A model generated the notes under the pieces. The model saw only the letters and a program-made list of their open reading frames with translations, ran no database searches and had not been told where the DNA came from. From Cloeon dipterum (lineage: Eukaryota > Arthropoda > Insecta > Ephemeroptera > Baetidae), in NCBI RefSeq assembly GCF_949628265.1, contig NC_088787.1, positions 6,066,501 to 6,130,500 on the forward strand: a stretch of DNA of 64,000 bases. Direction: 5' to 3'. The translations under genes were made by a program, and so were the position numbers. Every line of letters begins with the position of its first letter. The stretch's first letter is position 1. This document shows, piece after piece, positions 25,570-51,389 of the stretch.

Positions 25570-26120
25570 GATTTAACTCTTATTAGAAAAAGTGGTACCA
25601 TCAAGAAGTACCACTTTTCCGCGTAACTATTTGTCAGGGAACGATTGTGCATGAGTCTTCGTGTAAGGAGCCAGTGCGGCAACAGTGTGTAGGGCTCCTT
25701 TTAACGCAAAGACAAGCGCTTACAATAGACCTGCGGCACCAAGAGGAGAGAGCATTGAGCGGGTAGTGCAAGTGCAGCCACCATGCAATTCAATTTCATG
25801 TAATATTTAAAGAGGAATGATAGTGAATTTCCCCGCAAAATCCTTTAACACACATACAGATTGGGTCCAAAAAATCATGTACAGTTAAAAAATTACATAG
25901 GCAGCACTGTAAATTTTCGAGAAAATCGGCCTCAAACTTAGCATTGTTTTAAATGGAGAATTTTCAAAGGAATTGTGTAATCGTGATTTTCTCTGAAATT
26001 CCGCATTTCCCCAAAAAAAGACTTTGGCTGTCCGATAGATCTCGATGAGAGGATTCCAAATCATGTGAGAAAACATAGTGCAGCAATGTAAATTTCGGAG
26101 AAAATTGGCAAAAACAATCT
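25570..26120. repeat. Repeat segments shared, inverted, with 32.6-33.07 kb
   Basis: 25810-25860 (AGAGGAATGATAGTG and CCCCGCAAAATCCTTT) returns inverted at 33028-33072. 25905-26000 (CTGTAAATTTTCGAGAAAAT and GGAGAATTTTCAA) returns inverted at 32670-32765. Between them in the later copy sits the MITE at 32767-32982, suggesting one element carrying an insertion or two ends of one family. Confidence 0.6.
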
Positions 26121-26179
26121 GACTGGCCAGCGCCCAGCGCTGCTGGCCAGCAGAGGGGGCGTTTTACGCTGTCACTTCT

Positions 26180-26890
26180 GGTTGCATTACAGAAGGTGGC
26201 CGGCGCGCAACTCAATTATCATTTTAATTACGTTTTCATTATCAGAAAAATTTGAAATTTTCGCACATGGTAGCCAATGAATCTGTCCTTTAAAATCAAT
26301 AAAAAAATTTATTTATATTATACGCAGTCTCTGATAGCCACAAGGGTCCGAGTTTGTCTCTAAAAATCATTGAAATTATTAAAATGAAAAATATTTTTTC
26401 TGAGATGATTCTTGAATAAATTAACTTAATTTTGGGTATTTTGATTTTTCCCAAAAAAAAATTAAACGTTCTTTAACGGACATCTGAAATTTTCAGACGA
26501 ATTTTTTTCGAAAATAATAATTTGAGAAAATTTTGCTGAGTGGGGGAAAACTGGAAATTTAATCAGCTCTCTGAATTTAGGCAGTATTTAACGCTACTAT
26601 GAACTGGTTAATTTTAATGAAGCCAAACACAGACCCCTTTTGAAAATCTGCAATTTTTGAAAAAATAAAAAATTTCTTTGAAGACTTAAAAGCACTATTT
26701 TTTATCTTCTCACTATCAAATTTTCATAATTTTTCTCACCCCGGAAGCAATTAATTTCCTATGCTAAAAAAGAGGGTGTAACCGGTAAAATTTGAAAAAT
26801 TGGATTTTGGGGCACTTTTGGTCAGATGTACATGGAAAAAATAGGTCGGTTAGGGTTAACTTTACATGAAATTTCATTTTTTTTAAATAA
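26180..26890. repeat. Direct repeat copy 2 joined to inverted copy of the RpS23 intron repeat
   Basis: 26183-26545 matches 24213-24590 directly. 26460-26890 matches RpS23 intron 3 (20840-21205) inverted. The two matches overlap, so this is the longest member of one family of which the others are fragments. Confidence 0.65.
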
Positions 26891-27342
26891 AAAAATCACT
26901 ATCATTCCACTTTAAGACAATTTTTGGTATTTTTCCTTATGATCACAGGAGAGGATCGCTAGAGCAATCAATCCGCATATTGTACCATTGCCTGACTCAA
27001 GCATAAAATTATTTTAAATGCGACAAAATGTCAAGGGACTTCTTGTGTATCTACGATTTTATTTGAACAGCTCAGATGCCTGATTTCGGCAAAATTGAAT
27101 ACAAATGTACCAAATAAGATTCAAAACCAATTATTTTGGCATTTTATATTATTTTGCTTTTTAATTGAAAACAAACTAAAAAATGAAGCGTTAGATTTAC
27201 ATTATAAAAAATATTGCTAGGTGCGTAAGAATTTTATTACTTACTCTCAAATTCAATTGAAACCACGCGGCTTAAACATGGGCTAGAGAGTGCAAAATAA
27301 TCCATAACTTTTGTGCAACATGAGCTGCGTGGGAGGGGGTGC

Positions 27343-27348
<6 letters not shown>

Positions 27349-27400
<52 letters not shown>

Positions 27401-27466
27401 CTAATTTAAATTTAATATAAAAAATTTTTCACTGGCAATGGATAGATTTTTCTTAATATTTTGCTG

Positions 27467-27508
<42 letters not shown>
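27349..27508. repeat. Two (AT)n microsatellites
   Basis: Pure AT runs at about 27349-27397 and 27470-27508 flank a short unique stretch. The first abuts the left end of the inverted-repeat element that follows. Confidence 0.9.
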
Positions 27509-27511
<3 letters not shown>

Positions 27512-29930
27512 TTATGTTCAATTCACTCCGATGAATTTAAGGAAATAAAAATATGCGATTTGAAGCACAAAATACGGCGAGGTAGTGATCGCTCGTCGCT
27601 CAAGCCCTGTACGCTCAATTTTTAACAATCAGGCCCGCTGTGCACTCTGTTGTGATATTAAAATATTTTTTAATTAAAATTCCCTCAAAGCTTACCAATT
27701 CAGAAGGGCAGCAAAATATTAAGAAAAATCTACCCGCATAAAAAAATATCACCTGAGAATGTTCTAAGAATATACCGATTTCGCCCAGGATTAATCTAAA
27801 AAATTAATTATATACGAACTTATGATACGGTTTTTCGTGATACTGGATTAATCTGTAGATTAATTTAAGAGAATATCCTTAGAATGTTCCAGGATTATTC
27901 TGCCGGGGTTTGTTTCAAAAAGCTCTAAAGAATGATCCTAGAACATTCTCAGAATATACTTATGGATTAATCTTTGGATTGATCTGGGATTCATATTTAG
28001 CGTATCAAATCTTTACATAGGATTATTCTTTTTTGATCATCCTGGAACATTCTTTGGTTAATCTAATATTATTTTAAGGTCAATATTAAGTGTGACAAAT
28101 ATTATCCCTAAGTTATTTTTAAAATTACTTCAGACTGTTCCTAGAATATTTCAAAATATGTTATAACTGCGATTTAATTGGGAATTACTTAAATAATTAC
28201 AAACTTATTAAGTTAAATTTTTAAAATTTATTGGTTTTTCATCATATCAGGTACAAAATTTTCTCTCATTCGATGCCAGCACCGCCAATCTTGAAGCCCA
28301 AACTGCAGAACTTAAACGATTGTATCTTTTCCCGTCGTGCAAAACATCTGCGGACGGCTTGAAGCTAAAAAAAGGGAGCGACTCGTAGAAAAAAAAATAA
28401 AAGCTTTTTTCAATCAGCTTTGCTTGGAAAATGGAAGGTAGAAGTATGTAAAGTTCATGCAAAATATTTTTCCATTTTCCATGCGAAGCCAATTGAATCA
28501 GAATGTGTAATACAAATTCTCGTAAGCGTACAAAAAAAGCGACCGCGATTTACATGGAAAAATTATATTTTTCATCACCGATTTACAGTTTCCGCCACCC
28601 AAACTTATTTATAGGGTTCTAATTAAGAACATTTGGGACTGGAGAGGATCCCATATCAAAATATTGGTGGCGAAAACCGTACAAGTAGCGGCGAAAAGTG
28701 TAATTTTACCATAAATCCGTTGGATTTGAAAGTTGCGCGATCTGTTCTTATTTCTTTGGACGCTAATCTATAAAATGAGACTTACCCTGTTAACCGTAAG
28801 ATCCCAGGCCATCCGTCCGAGTCCGCGGGACGTCCGTGATGTCCCTTATTGGCGGCGTCCGGCGTCCTGCGTCCGTTAATAACTTCGATTTGAACGGCGG
28901 TTGACCGTTGACGCGTTAGACAAAGAGAGCGAAGCAGGATTTTGTAAGTCTCTTGCTGCTGCCACCGCCCGTCGCCCCTCCCCCGCTCCACAACAGAGGC
29001 AGGCAGCAGGCATTCCATGCAAGTGCGTGCATGCATGTGCAGCCGCCGCTACCACGCGCACACTAAAATCGCCCTTTTAACCCTTTTTTGTCCTTCTGAT
29101 TTTTTATTCAAATTGGCCCGTTTGTCGGTAGCATTAATTAAGACTCCTTGTGTTAAGAAATTAATTTATTCAATCGCATTTATGATTTTTACCCTTTTTA
29201 ATCTGGGCAGATACTTTGAAAAATAAAGGCATCATAATTTTGTGTTAAGATAATGAAAAATTTGTTAGGTTTTAATATAAAAATTGAATCCATCGCATTA
29301 ATTAAAAAATATTTGCGAGAAAAAATAATTTTTGTGATAACGATTTCAAAATATTTAACAGTATGGCAGTTCATTTTCTTGATTAAATTATGTTTCATAC
29401 TTATTTTTATGTTTTTAATTGTAAGAAAAATATCTAAGTTCTTCTCTTTTAGGGGTTTTTTTAAAGAATATTCTAGGAACATTAAAAAAATATTGAGAAT
29501 TCATCTCAGAATGATCCATAGAATAATCTGGGGATATTCTATTAACTATATTCAAATTTCCCCTTTGGGATTATTCTAGGGATATTCTTGTAATTTAATC
29601 TCTAGATTAACTTTAAAACATTTTAAGGTTAATCTAGATTCATTCTAAGAAAATTCCAAAAATTATTTTTTTGGATTAATCTCAGAATGATCCAAAGAAT
29701 AATCTGAGGATATATTTTTAGATTAATCTCTAGATTGATCTTAAACCTTCATAGATTAATCTCGATTAATACAGTATTCATCCTGGATCATTTTTTTGGA
29801 TTAATTTTTTCGGGTAAATTTTGATTAATCTAAGATTATTCCGGATATTCCTGGGTTATATTTTTTTATGCGGGTATCCATTGCCAGTGAAAAATTTTTT
29901 ATATTAAATTTAAATTAGAATATGTAAATA
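27396..29930. mobile_element. 2.5 kb inverted-repeat element rich in GATTAATC words
   Basis: TTTTTCACTGGCAATGGATA (27426-27445) is mirrored as TATCCATTGCCAGTGAAAAA (29877-29896). The next blocks (27700-28090 and 29450-29870) are inverted relatives full of GGATTAATCT, GAACATTCTCAGAAT and similar words. The centre holds a GC-rich stretch (28790-29060) that looks unrelated, with frames on both strands that match nothing I know. Probably a large non-autonomous foldback element. Confidence 0.65.
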
Positions 29931-30030
29931 TATATCAGAAATTTATTTACTTCTTAATTAAAAAAATTTGTTCATGTTCAGTGCATTCGCTAGAACATAC
30001 ATTTTTGAGTGTTTAGTTGTACCTCTGGTA

Positions 30031-30440
30031 CAGGAATGACAGTTCAAATGATAAGAAAAAGAATCGCGTTGGTCATTTTGATTAACCACTCACAGTTTTT
30101 TTAAAATGATATTCCAAAATTTTTCAAAAAAAATAGAGTCGATTTTAAATTTTGAGGTTACCAGATGACAAAAGTTTTTCAAATTCACAGGAATGACAGT
30201 TCAAATGATAAGAAATAGAATCGCGTTGGTCATTTTGATGGACCCCTGACAGTTTTTTAAAAATAAAATTACAAAATATTTTAGTAAAAAGGGTTGATTT
30301 TTAGTTTTGAGTTTACCAGACGACAAAAATTTTTCAAATTCACAGGTATCATCGTTCAAATGAATGGAAATACAAACGCGTTTTAAATTGTAAAAGAACC
30401 ATAATGGACTAATTGTTTTTTCAAAATAAAATTCCAAGGA
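30031..30440 (+). repeat. Three-unit tandem repeat, period about 155 bp
   Basis: CAGGAATGACAGTTCAAATG begins units at 30031 and 30188; a third, more diverged unit begins at 30342 (CAGGTATCATCGTTCAAATG). Each contains AGAATCGCGTTGG or a relative and ends in TTTTTCAAATTCA. Confidence 0.85.
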
Positions 30441-30751
30441 TTTTTGTTTAATAATCGGCTCGACTAGCTGTCCAACTTTTTAGAGGCTTTTCCCGTCTTT
30501 ATATGAAATAATGTCTAAGAGGAAGTAATTTTAACGTTAATGGATGCATTTTATACTGTTGAATTGTTTTATTGGTTAAATTCAGCACTATTGCAGTAAT
30601 TTCATTGTTTTTAAATTGAATTGTTTGATTTCGATAATATCGTTCGTTATCTATCGATATTTGGGCGCCTTCTAGTGGCTAGTGGCTAAAAGGATTCTAG
30701 TGGCTGGGACGAGTGGCAAACTTCACACAGCTATGTGTGTGCACCGTCGTT

Positions 30752-31445
30752 TCAGTCTGATTTTAGTGTTTTTTTTAAGTGAAATTAGTGCTACAGTGGA
30801 GCAGTTATGTGCATTAAGGACTCCTGTTGTCGACCGGTCAACATTTCGTCGGCAGAGACCCGGTTTCGGCATCGAAAATCCATTAATTTCGGCCAGGGAA
30901 GTACTATTAACATGTAGCTTTGAGAAAAGAATCGGCCCGCTCGGGATCAATTTGAGCCGAAACTTTAATTAGCTCAAATTGAGCCGGAAAGTTAGGCCTC
31001 GCTCGCGCTGCATCGCTGCGCGCTTACTTTTTAGGCTCAATTTGAGAAAAAATTTTCTGTGTGGCGGTTGCGTGTACGTGTGTTGTGTTCAGGATAGCAC
31101 GCCGTATCAAAAGCTAACAGAAGAGAGGGACTATCACGGCCAAAAGATCTTTTGAAAGATCAAAGCATCTGCGGCAGCTGCACATACAGCTGCTGAAATG
31201 AACAAACAACATTTCACACTGAGGGTGCGCACACCAGGTATTCAGGAAAGAATTGAATTGCGATGCGTGTCACGTGACTCCCCTGGCTTGCAAGAGTGGG
31301 GGCGACCTGGCAATTGCGCTCGAGCCAGTGTGAGCGCGAGCCCTGTGAGGAGAGGAGAGACAGCCTTACCTTGGATTACGTGTGGTCTACTATTTCCATT
31401 GTGGTGTTTTTCTGGACATTTTGTGTGCCTCAACAACAACTCAAA
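30752..31445 (+). promoter_or_regulatory. Putative 5' flank and leader of the ovo-type gene
   Basis: TTTCAGTCTG (30751-30760) contains the arthropod initiator core TCAGTC. From about 31060 the sequence is moderately GC-rich, lacks stops in one frame from 31296 to the ATG at 31446, and ends in CAACTCAAAATGCC, a strong insect start context. A short repeat built on CTCAATTTGAG lies at 30940-31050. The transcription start is not proven. Confidence 0.35.
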
Positions 31446-45792
<14,347 letters not shown>

Positions 45793-46263
45793 TGTATTCT
45801 TAACATGTTAGAAAACTAAGGAGTGAAGACGGAAGAAATAGGAATTCAGTTATTTGAGATTTTGCGACCTGGGTTTTCGTCGCATGGGAGCGTGCAGTTA
45901 GATGAAACTCTACTTGTAGGTAGTGCAACTTTCAGGGGAGTGTAAAAACCGAAGATAAAAGAAGACTATATAGCATATTGTACAGTGTGTGTCAAGTTCA
46001 ATAACAGTGCCGTAAAATCCGTCGCAGGGATGTGAGATCTCTAAATATATAAAGTCATTTCAATAATACAACAGCATTAGAACTCATTAGAGCTGCCTTA
46101 ATTTTATCAGTGTAATACAGCAAGAGGATTTGAAAATGAAAACACAGCATTGCCTTTATGTTTCATTATATTTTTATTGAACTGACACAGTTTATCCGAA
46201 AAATAAGTTCCAGCTGTCTATTAAAATTTGTGAATTTGTGGAGTTTGTACTTCATTTTGTGAA

Positions 46264-46269
46264 AATAAA
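46264..46269 (+). terminator. Poly(A) signal of the ovo-type gene
   Basis: AATAAA about 470 bases after the ovo stop codon, just before a LINE fragment begins. Confidence 0.55.
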
Positions 46270-46289
46270 TTGAGCATTAAAAGTAGGAA

Positions 46290-46850
46290 TGTATTATTTT
46301 AGGACTTCATTTCTTTATGAAGTATCTGAAAAATGAATTGAGTTTTTGTGTTGTTGGCGAGAGGTACTGGAAGGGGTTGACGCCGCTGAGTTCTGCGAGA
46401 CCACTTTTTGAGCGGTACAACCTGCTTCCAGTGTTTTCAATTTATTTGTTCGAGGCATGTAAATTCGTTAAAAAATACCCCGCCTACTTCAAAAAGACCA
46501 GGGACATGCATGTTCATGGAACGCGCCACGCCCCTGAACTGTATATTGCTCCTCAGAAATTGATGATTTCGCAGCAAAATCCATTTTCAAGTGCTGCAAT
46601 TTTGTACAATGCTTTGCCAGTTTCGCTACGACTTGAGCCGCGATACGATAAGTTTGTCGTTGCTTTGAATGAATGTCTTCACTTCTGTTGAATTCTTGGA
46701 ATTTGTTTAAAATTTATGATTTTTGAGTGTAATTTGTTTGTGCATTGCAATTGGGGGGCATATATTTAGAATTGTAACAAAATCTGATGTATGATCTTGC
46801 CAAAAGACAATAAAGAATATAATAATAATAATTTTTTTAATATATATAGG
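46290..46850 (+). mobile_element. 5'-truncated LINE, C-terminus of reverse transcriptase
   Basis: The frame 46317-46691 encodes the tail typical of non-LTR retrotransposon polymerases: LPVFSIYLFEACKFVKKYPA, a TRHAPELY segment and SSAAILYNALPVSLRL. A ~130-bp 3' UTR with AATAAA follows, ending in an AATAAT-like simple repeat, as expected for target-primed insertion. The catalytic YxDD region is missing, so the copy is dead on arrival. Clade cannot be set from this part alone. Confidence 0.8.
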
Positions 46851-47015
46851 ATAATAACATTATGGAAAAATTGCACATAATTACAGTTCTCATACCCTAA
46901 ACTCGTTTTTCTTCACTAAGAATGGGGCAACAAACCAATTTTAAAGTAATAATGTTGGTTTTTGCTAAGCGTGCGTCCAGAAGGAGTAAAAAGTGTGGAA
47001 ATTTCTGATTTATAC

Positions 47016-47996
47016 CTTGTTTAGGTGGAGGTAATGGATTTCAGTCAGCAATCGTTGCATCACCGTTTTAATTTGGCACAAGGAAAAATTGACATTGATA
47101 TTTGAGAGAAGACCAGAGAGGTCATGCTAGTAAACTCAAAAACCAAGTAGGTTGAGATGTGTTTGGGTGTGCTGAAAGAGAAACAATAAATGACAATAAC
47201 AAATAGTAAATAGATTGTTGAGTTATTACGTTCCGAGCAACAGACCTCGATGAGATTCAATATATTTTCATGCTTGAGAGTTTGCAGGATTTTCAGCTCT
47301 CTCAAGGTCGTGATTGGAAACTGCAAGAATAAAATGGTGGTATGAAAAACCAATATTTCAAGAGTAGACATGGCCAAATAAAAATCGATTTTTAATATCG
47401 ATATTTTTTCTGACGATATTTATCGATTTTTATCGATGTGTTTTGTGGCTTAACATAGGTTATATAGGACGATATTTTAACATCGATATTTTTTCGGACG
47501 ATATATATCGATTTATATCGATAGTCAAAAACATTTGGTGATGTCTAGTAGGAAGAGTAGAAGACGATTTGTAGTGGCTAAAATTGCTCATCATTCAAAC
47601 TAAATTTTTTTGTTGCAAGAAATAATTAAAAAAAAGATAGTATTTGTTGAGTGATGCACAATTTCGCCACTATCGTATTACTTAAAAGGCTATGCGTTGC
47701 ATGAAAAGTAATTGAAGACTAATTGTAAGCACCACTTAATGAAATTACTGTGAAGCTTAAATATTTTAAATCCAAATCGAAAATTTCCCCACTCGAATTT
47801 TTATTTTATTCACTTTCCTAACTTGGAAAAATCCATCGGAAGAGCGGCTCGTCAGAAAACCACACAAATCAACAGTTAAAAGAGGAAATAATACTAAAAT
47901 ATAATTCCTTACTCCTTTCTCTTCGTCCATCAGCACCCTTTTTAAGGCCACTAATTTCCTCTGCGGTCTTTCCTGTCTCTTGCTTTGAAGACCTCA
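47016..47996 (-). pseudogene. CDK9-like kinase pseudogene, three exons retained
   Basis: Three minus-strand exons lie in CDK9 order with GT-AG borders: 47996-47913 (EVFKARDRK, then ALKRVLMDEEKG), 47320-47230 (FPITTLRELKILQTLKHEN, LNLIEV) and 47171-47016 (TYLVFEF, then HDLSGLLSNINVNFSL and VMQRLL). These match the P-loop end, the helix-C region with its PITALRE-like motif, and the hinge of CDK9, the P-TEFb kinase. The first exon has a frameshift between RDRK and VALK, the exon 2/3 join does not keep frame, and the third exon has a shift plus an in-frame TAG after FEF. The catalytic loop (HRD, DFG) is absent. Because introns remain, it arose by DNA duplication, not retroposition. A small MITE sits in its first intron. 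Confidence 0.75.
47365..47547. mobile_element. 183-bp MITE with ATCGAT-rich interior
   Basis: Ends TAGACATGGCCAAAT and ATTTGGTGATGTCTA are inverted; the interior repeats ATCGATATT-type words. A clear target duplication was not found. It lies in an intron of the CDK9-like pseudogene. Confidence 0.5.
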
Positions 47997-47999
47997 CTG

Positions 48000-49950
48000 A
48001 AAGGGAGTTAATTTCAATTTTACTGTTTTCTTGATATCAGCAGTGAGAGCAATCCTGCCTTTACTAGTTGGTCCTTTTAGTTCTATTGGAATAGACGAAT
48101 AGAGCCAGAGGGCGTGGAGGAGCTAGATGGGAGTCCACTGCTGCTAGCTCTAGAAGAGTCCATTTCAAAATTTTGATGTTAGGTTTTGTTCTTTCTTCAG
48201 TCTTTCTAGTCTTGCTGCCTCACTTATTAGCGATTCTCGTGCTCAGCAGTATATAGTGTGAAAGGGTCTGCCTGTGTACACTGTACACACGCATATTATG
48301 GAATAAGTGTTATAATAAAGTTTTTACCATTTTTACCTCCTCTCTTTGCAGCAGCTTTGCGCGCGCTCTCCCGTCACCCGTCACCTGCTTTGTATCTACT
48401 TGTACTTTCCATTCTTTACAATGTAGTGCGGGCGCAGTCGTTGCAGGCAAAGATCTCTCTTTACAGTGATGCTCGCTAGGGGCCTCCGGCCCGCTCCGGC
48501 CTAGACCTAGACAGCTGGCAAATTTGATTCGTCGCCTCGATAGTCGCTGCTTTGCCACGAAACACGACACTACTTGACGCGTGGTGTGTTAGGTAAGCTC
48601 GAAAATCATTTTCGCGAAGGGTTCCTTGGGGTCCCAGCCCAGAGGCATAGTGCCACGGGGGTTAATTAAGCCTCAATTATCCCTAACTTAGCATGTTATC
48701 ATAAAAGTAGGGCCTTTTTAAATACGCAACGGGTTTACTTAACATGATGACTGCTGCAGCACTACAGTGTAAGTTAAGGAGTGGTACACATAACAAACTT
48801 GAAGAAAATCCCGAAAATTAAAGGGAAACGTCTCTAGCTCACTGCTCAGTTCCTAAGGAGAGTAAAAATGTAAGAGATCTGGCTGGAGATGCGAAGCAGC
48901 GGCAAGCGCTTCCCCTCTTTTGGTGACTCTGGCCCGCTCTGGCCGCTGCTTCGCATTCGCATCTCCTACCTTTACTCTACTTATGCTACCCCAGATGCGG
49001 CAGAAGAGGAAGGTGGGAGGGTCCAGCTGGAGCTACTAGCTGGAGGCTGGAGCGTCTGGGAAGGGGAGAATTGCTGTGACGTCAGTTGCATACATTACTG
49101 GCGCTCTAGCATGGGCTCTTATATGGGGAAAGTCGGCATTTTCGAACCGTTCAAAGAGGGTCAACTCTAACTTCTCATTGGCCGATGATTATGTCATTAA
49201 ACAGAGGAATTCTTTCTGCTTGCTTAGAACCAAATGGGGGGAAATCCGATGCTCCTATGCCGAGTTACAGAAAATTCGAACAAGGATCCGCAGCTATCGC
49301 ATTATCGCAAAAAAAAACAATGTGTAAATGCCGAAATTGATCTATGACCCCCATTAAATGAGATTTCATTAGAAAGAGCCGGAAAAATTCTTTTCAGTGG
49401 TGCGTGAGTCTTAGACATTGGGTCAAGAGCTTTCGAAAAAATCGCTCCGGAGCGTAGAGCTAGACTGGCAAAGTGATGCAAGGGCAAAAGCGGTAGGAAT
49501 ATGTTTTTAAAGGGTAACAATGCGGAATTATGACTTAAATAAGATAATTTAATACATGGCCTACCATATCGCACCTAATCATAAGCAATCCAGGTCTGAA
49601 AAGGGCGCCGAGGGCTGCTTTACATACATGCACGCTATGCTGCTGTCGCGCGACTGACAGGCGAGCCAAGTTCTCCCCGGCCGCGCTGATATTTTTTTTT
49701 TAATTAATTTGATCCTAATTTTTTGTTTTAATGAAATTTCTTGTCAAAATAAAATAAGAAATTTCTGACATCGTCGGGTTTGAATTTTAAAAATTGGCTC
49801 GCGCGTACTCGCGTAACAAAAGGGTTTGTTGGGGCATCTAAAATTAACTGTTTAAATAATACAAATTGTGAAAATGGCGGTTTTATCGAGTTTTGGGAAG
49901 AGTATATTTCAATAATTAAAATTTTTTGCATTTTATGCATTACATGAAAT
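48000..49950. other. Spacer upstream of the ATF7IP-like gene, with short inverted repeats
   Basis: Holds an inverted repeat at about 48888-48968 (GAGATGCGAAGCAGCGG with CCGCTGCTTCGCATTCGCAT) and the segment shared with 57166-57332. A donor-like GTTAG/GTAAGC at 48592 could end a non-coding first exon of the gene starting at 49970. No protein gene is recognisable. Confidence 0.3.
49057..49215. repeat. Inverted partner of the Ro60 upstream segment
   Basis: About 160 bp (GAGAATTGCTGTGACGTCAG, ATATGGGGAAAGT, ACCGTTCAAAGAGGGT, GATGATTATGTCATT) match 57166-57332 in reverse complement. Both copies contain the CRE-like site GTGACGTCA. This one lies about 760 bp before the ATF7IP-like exon, the other about 160 bp before the Ro60 start. 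Confidence 0.75.
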
Positions 49951-49969
49951 GTCCATCATATCTTTTCAG

Positions 49970-50889
49970 AGACCATTCGTGCCGCAGACGAGAGAGAACT
50001 CGACGAAAATGCGCCAACCCTCCACCAATGGCACTCGCAGATTCAGCCAAGCCCTGAGACCGCCAACTCACCCTGCACCCCTGCCGTCGGTCCCTTACAT
50101 CAATCCGCTGCTATTTTGGAAGCAACCGCCGCCTAAGCCGAATCTCAAAATTCGACTGACAACAGATGGAGGTATGTATGTATGCTGGAAACCGCAAAAA
50201 GGCAGGAAAAAATAATTCACTGACGAAAAGAACCCTGGTATTTAGGTAAAGATTGATGGGATGAGATCAAAGAGAAAATACCAGACATGCTGGTCCCGGT
50301 AGGGCTGCCAACCTGGGTTTAAATAGGGGTTGTCTCCGGGTGTCTATGAAAATTCAGCACGAGTTAATTTATCTCCGAGCCTACTACTTTTTTCACTGCT
50401 CTTGCTGGTTTCTGAGCCTTATTTTCAGCTTCAATAAAAAGACGTAGCAAAATATGCAGTGGTTAGAGGGATCTAAAGAGAAGTCTCTGGTTCCTATTTA
50501 TATGCATTATCCTATTAAGGACATTTTTTAACAATTATTCGCCAGATGTTGATATTTTTTTAAAAATCTTCCGTCTTCCTGTTACGACAATAAAACGAGT
50601 AATGTATGTCTTGGTTTCAGCGATCATGCTGTCATGGAATCTGCCCACGTTGAGCTGGCATCACGAGGAAATTATGAGCTACCGAATTTACTCGTATCGA
50701 GAAACGTCAGAGGAGCCGAGCCAGTTACTTTGGAAGACTGAGGCAGACGTGTATGCGCGTGCTCTGCCAATGGCCTGCACCCTGATGCAGATCATACATG
50801 GCTACAAGTACCATTTCGCAGTGCGCGCCATCGACATGAACTTCAGAATGAGCCCGGAAAGCAACACCGTGAGCATCGAGTTGCTATGA
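49970..50889 (+). CDS. wde: ATF7IP/Windei-type C-terminal fibronectin III protein
   Basis: Two exons, 49970-50171 and 50621-50889, join in frame (GGA-G/CG-ATC). The product carries PPPKPNLKIRLTTDG, IMLSWNLPTLS, SYRIYSYRETSEEPSQLLWK, RALPMACTLMQ and YKYHFAVRAIDMN. This is the FN3 domain that closes ATF7IP/MCAF1 and Drosophila Windei, cofactors of the SETDB1/Eggless H3K9 methyltransferase. An ATG at 50009 (GACGAAAATG) gives 143 aa; alternatively exons further upstream supply the SETDB1-binding coiled coil, but none was seen in the 3.7 kb back to the preceding gene. It may be a minimal FN3-only paralogue or the end of a larger gene. Both exons are open with good splice sites, so it looks functional. 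Confidence 0.78.
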
Positions 50890-51040
50890 CGCCACCCAAG
50901 CACTTAACTATGTAAAACCCAGAACCTTTTGCTGCCGGTTTCATTCATTTTAGTTTACTAACTAACTTTGAAGCCACAAAGGCTTATCGCATTAATTTCT
51001 CTAAAGCTGGCATGCGGTTGGATCTCTAGAGAGATTGAGT

Positions 51041-51046
51041 AATAAA
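51041..51046 (+). terminator. Poly(A) signal of the ATF7IP-like gene
   Basis: AATAAA 152 bases after the TGA stop; a second one (AATAATAAAT) follows about 30 bases later. Confidence 0.6.
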
Positions 51047-51389
51047 ACTAGCTTCTGATCCCATAAAAACGGAATAATAAATTTTATCCTTACACAACTC
51101 AATATAGAACGCAATAGATTAAAAGTTATATCCAAAATGGTCCTTATTAATAGTACTGACTAACAATGAGTGAGAGCTCAGGTGAGATTGCTTTTATTTA
51201 TATATATAAATTACAGAGTAATAATAGTCTAGAAACAAGGTTAACATTTTAATGAACTCAAAACGTTGTCCGGCAAAGATAAAAGCAGTGCCATGGAAAT
51301 TTTAAATTGTCTTCTTTTCGGTACTTTCAATAGAATCATTAAAATTTTCCATGGCCAATCATTTAACCTCCATAGTTGATTTTATAATC

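Noticed and set aside
28782-29061. GC-rich minus-strand frames
   Set aside because: Cys/Arg-rich with no motif; more likely the GC-rich core of an inverted-repeat element or a CpG-rich non-coding segment.
47060-47377. Read-through frame ERNNSTIYLLFVIV after the CDK9-like exon
   Set aside because: It looks slightly like the next CDK9 segment, but it follows a donor-like GTAATA and the true match (TYLVFEF, then HDLSGLL) lies further on. Treated as intron.
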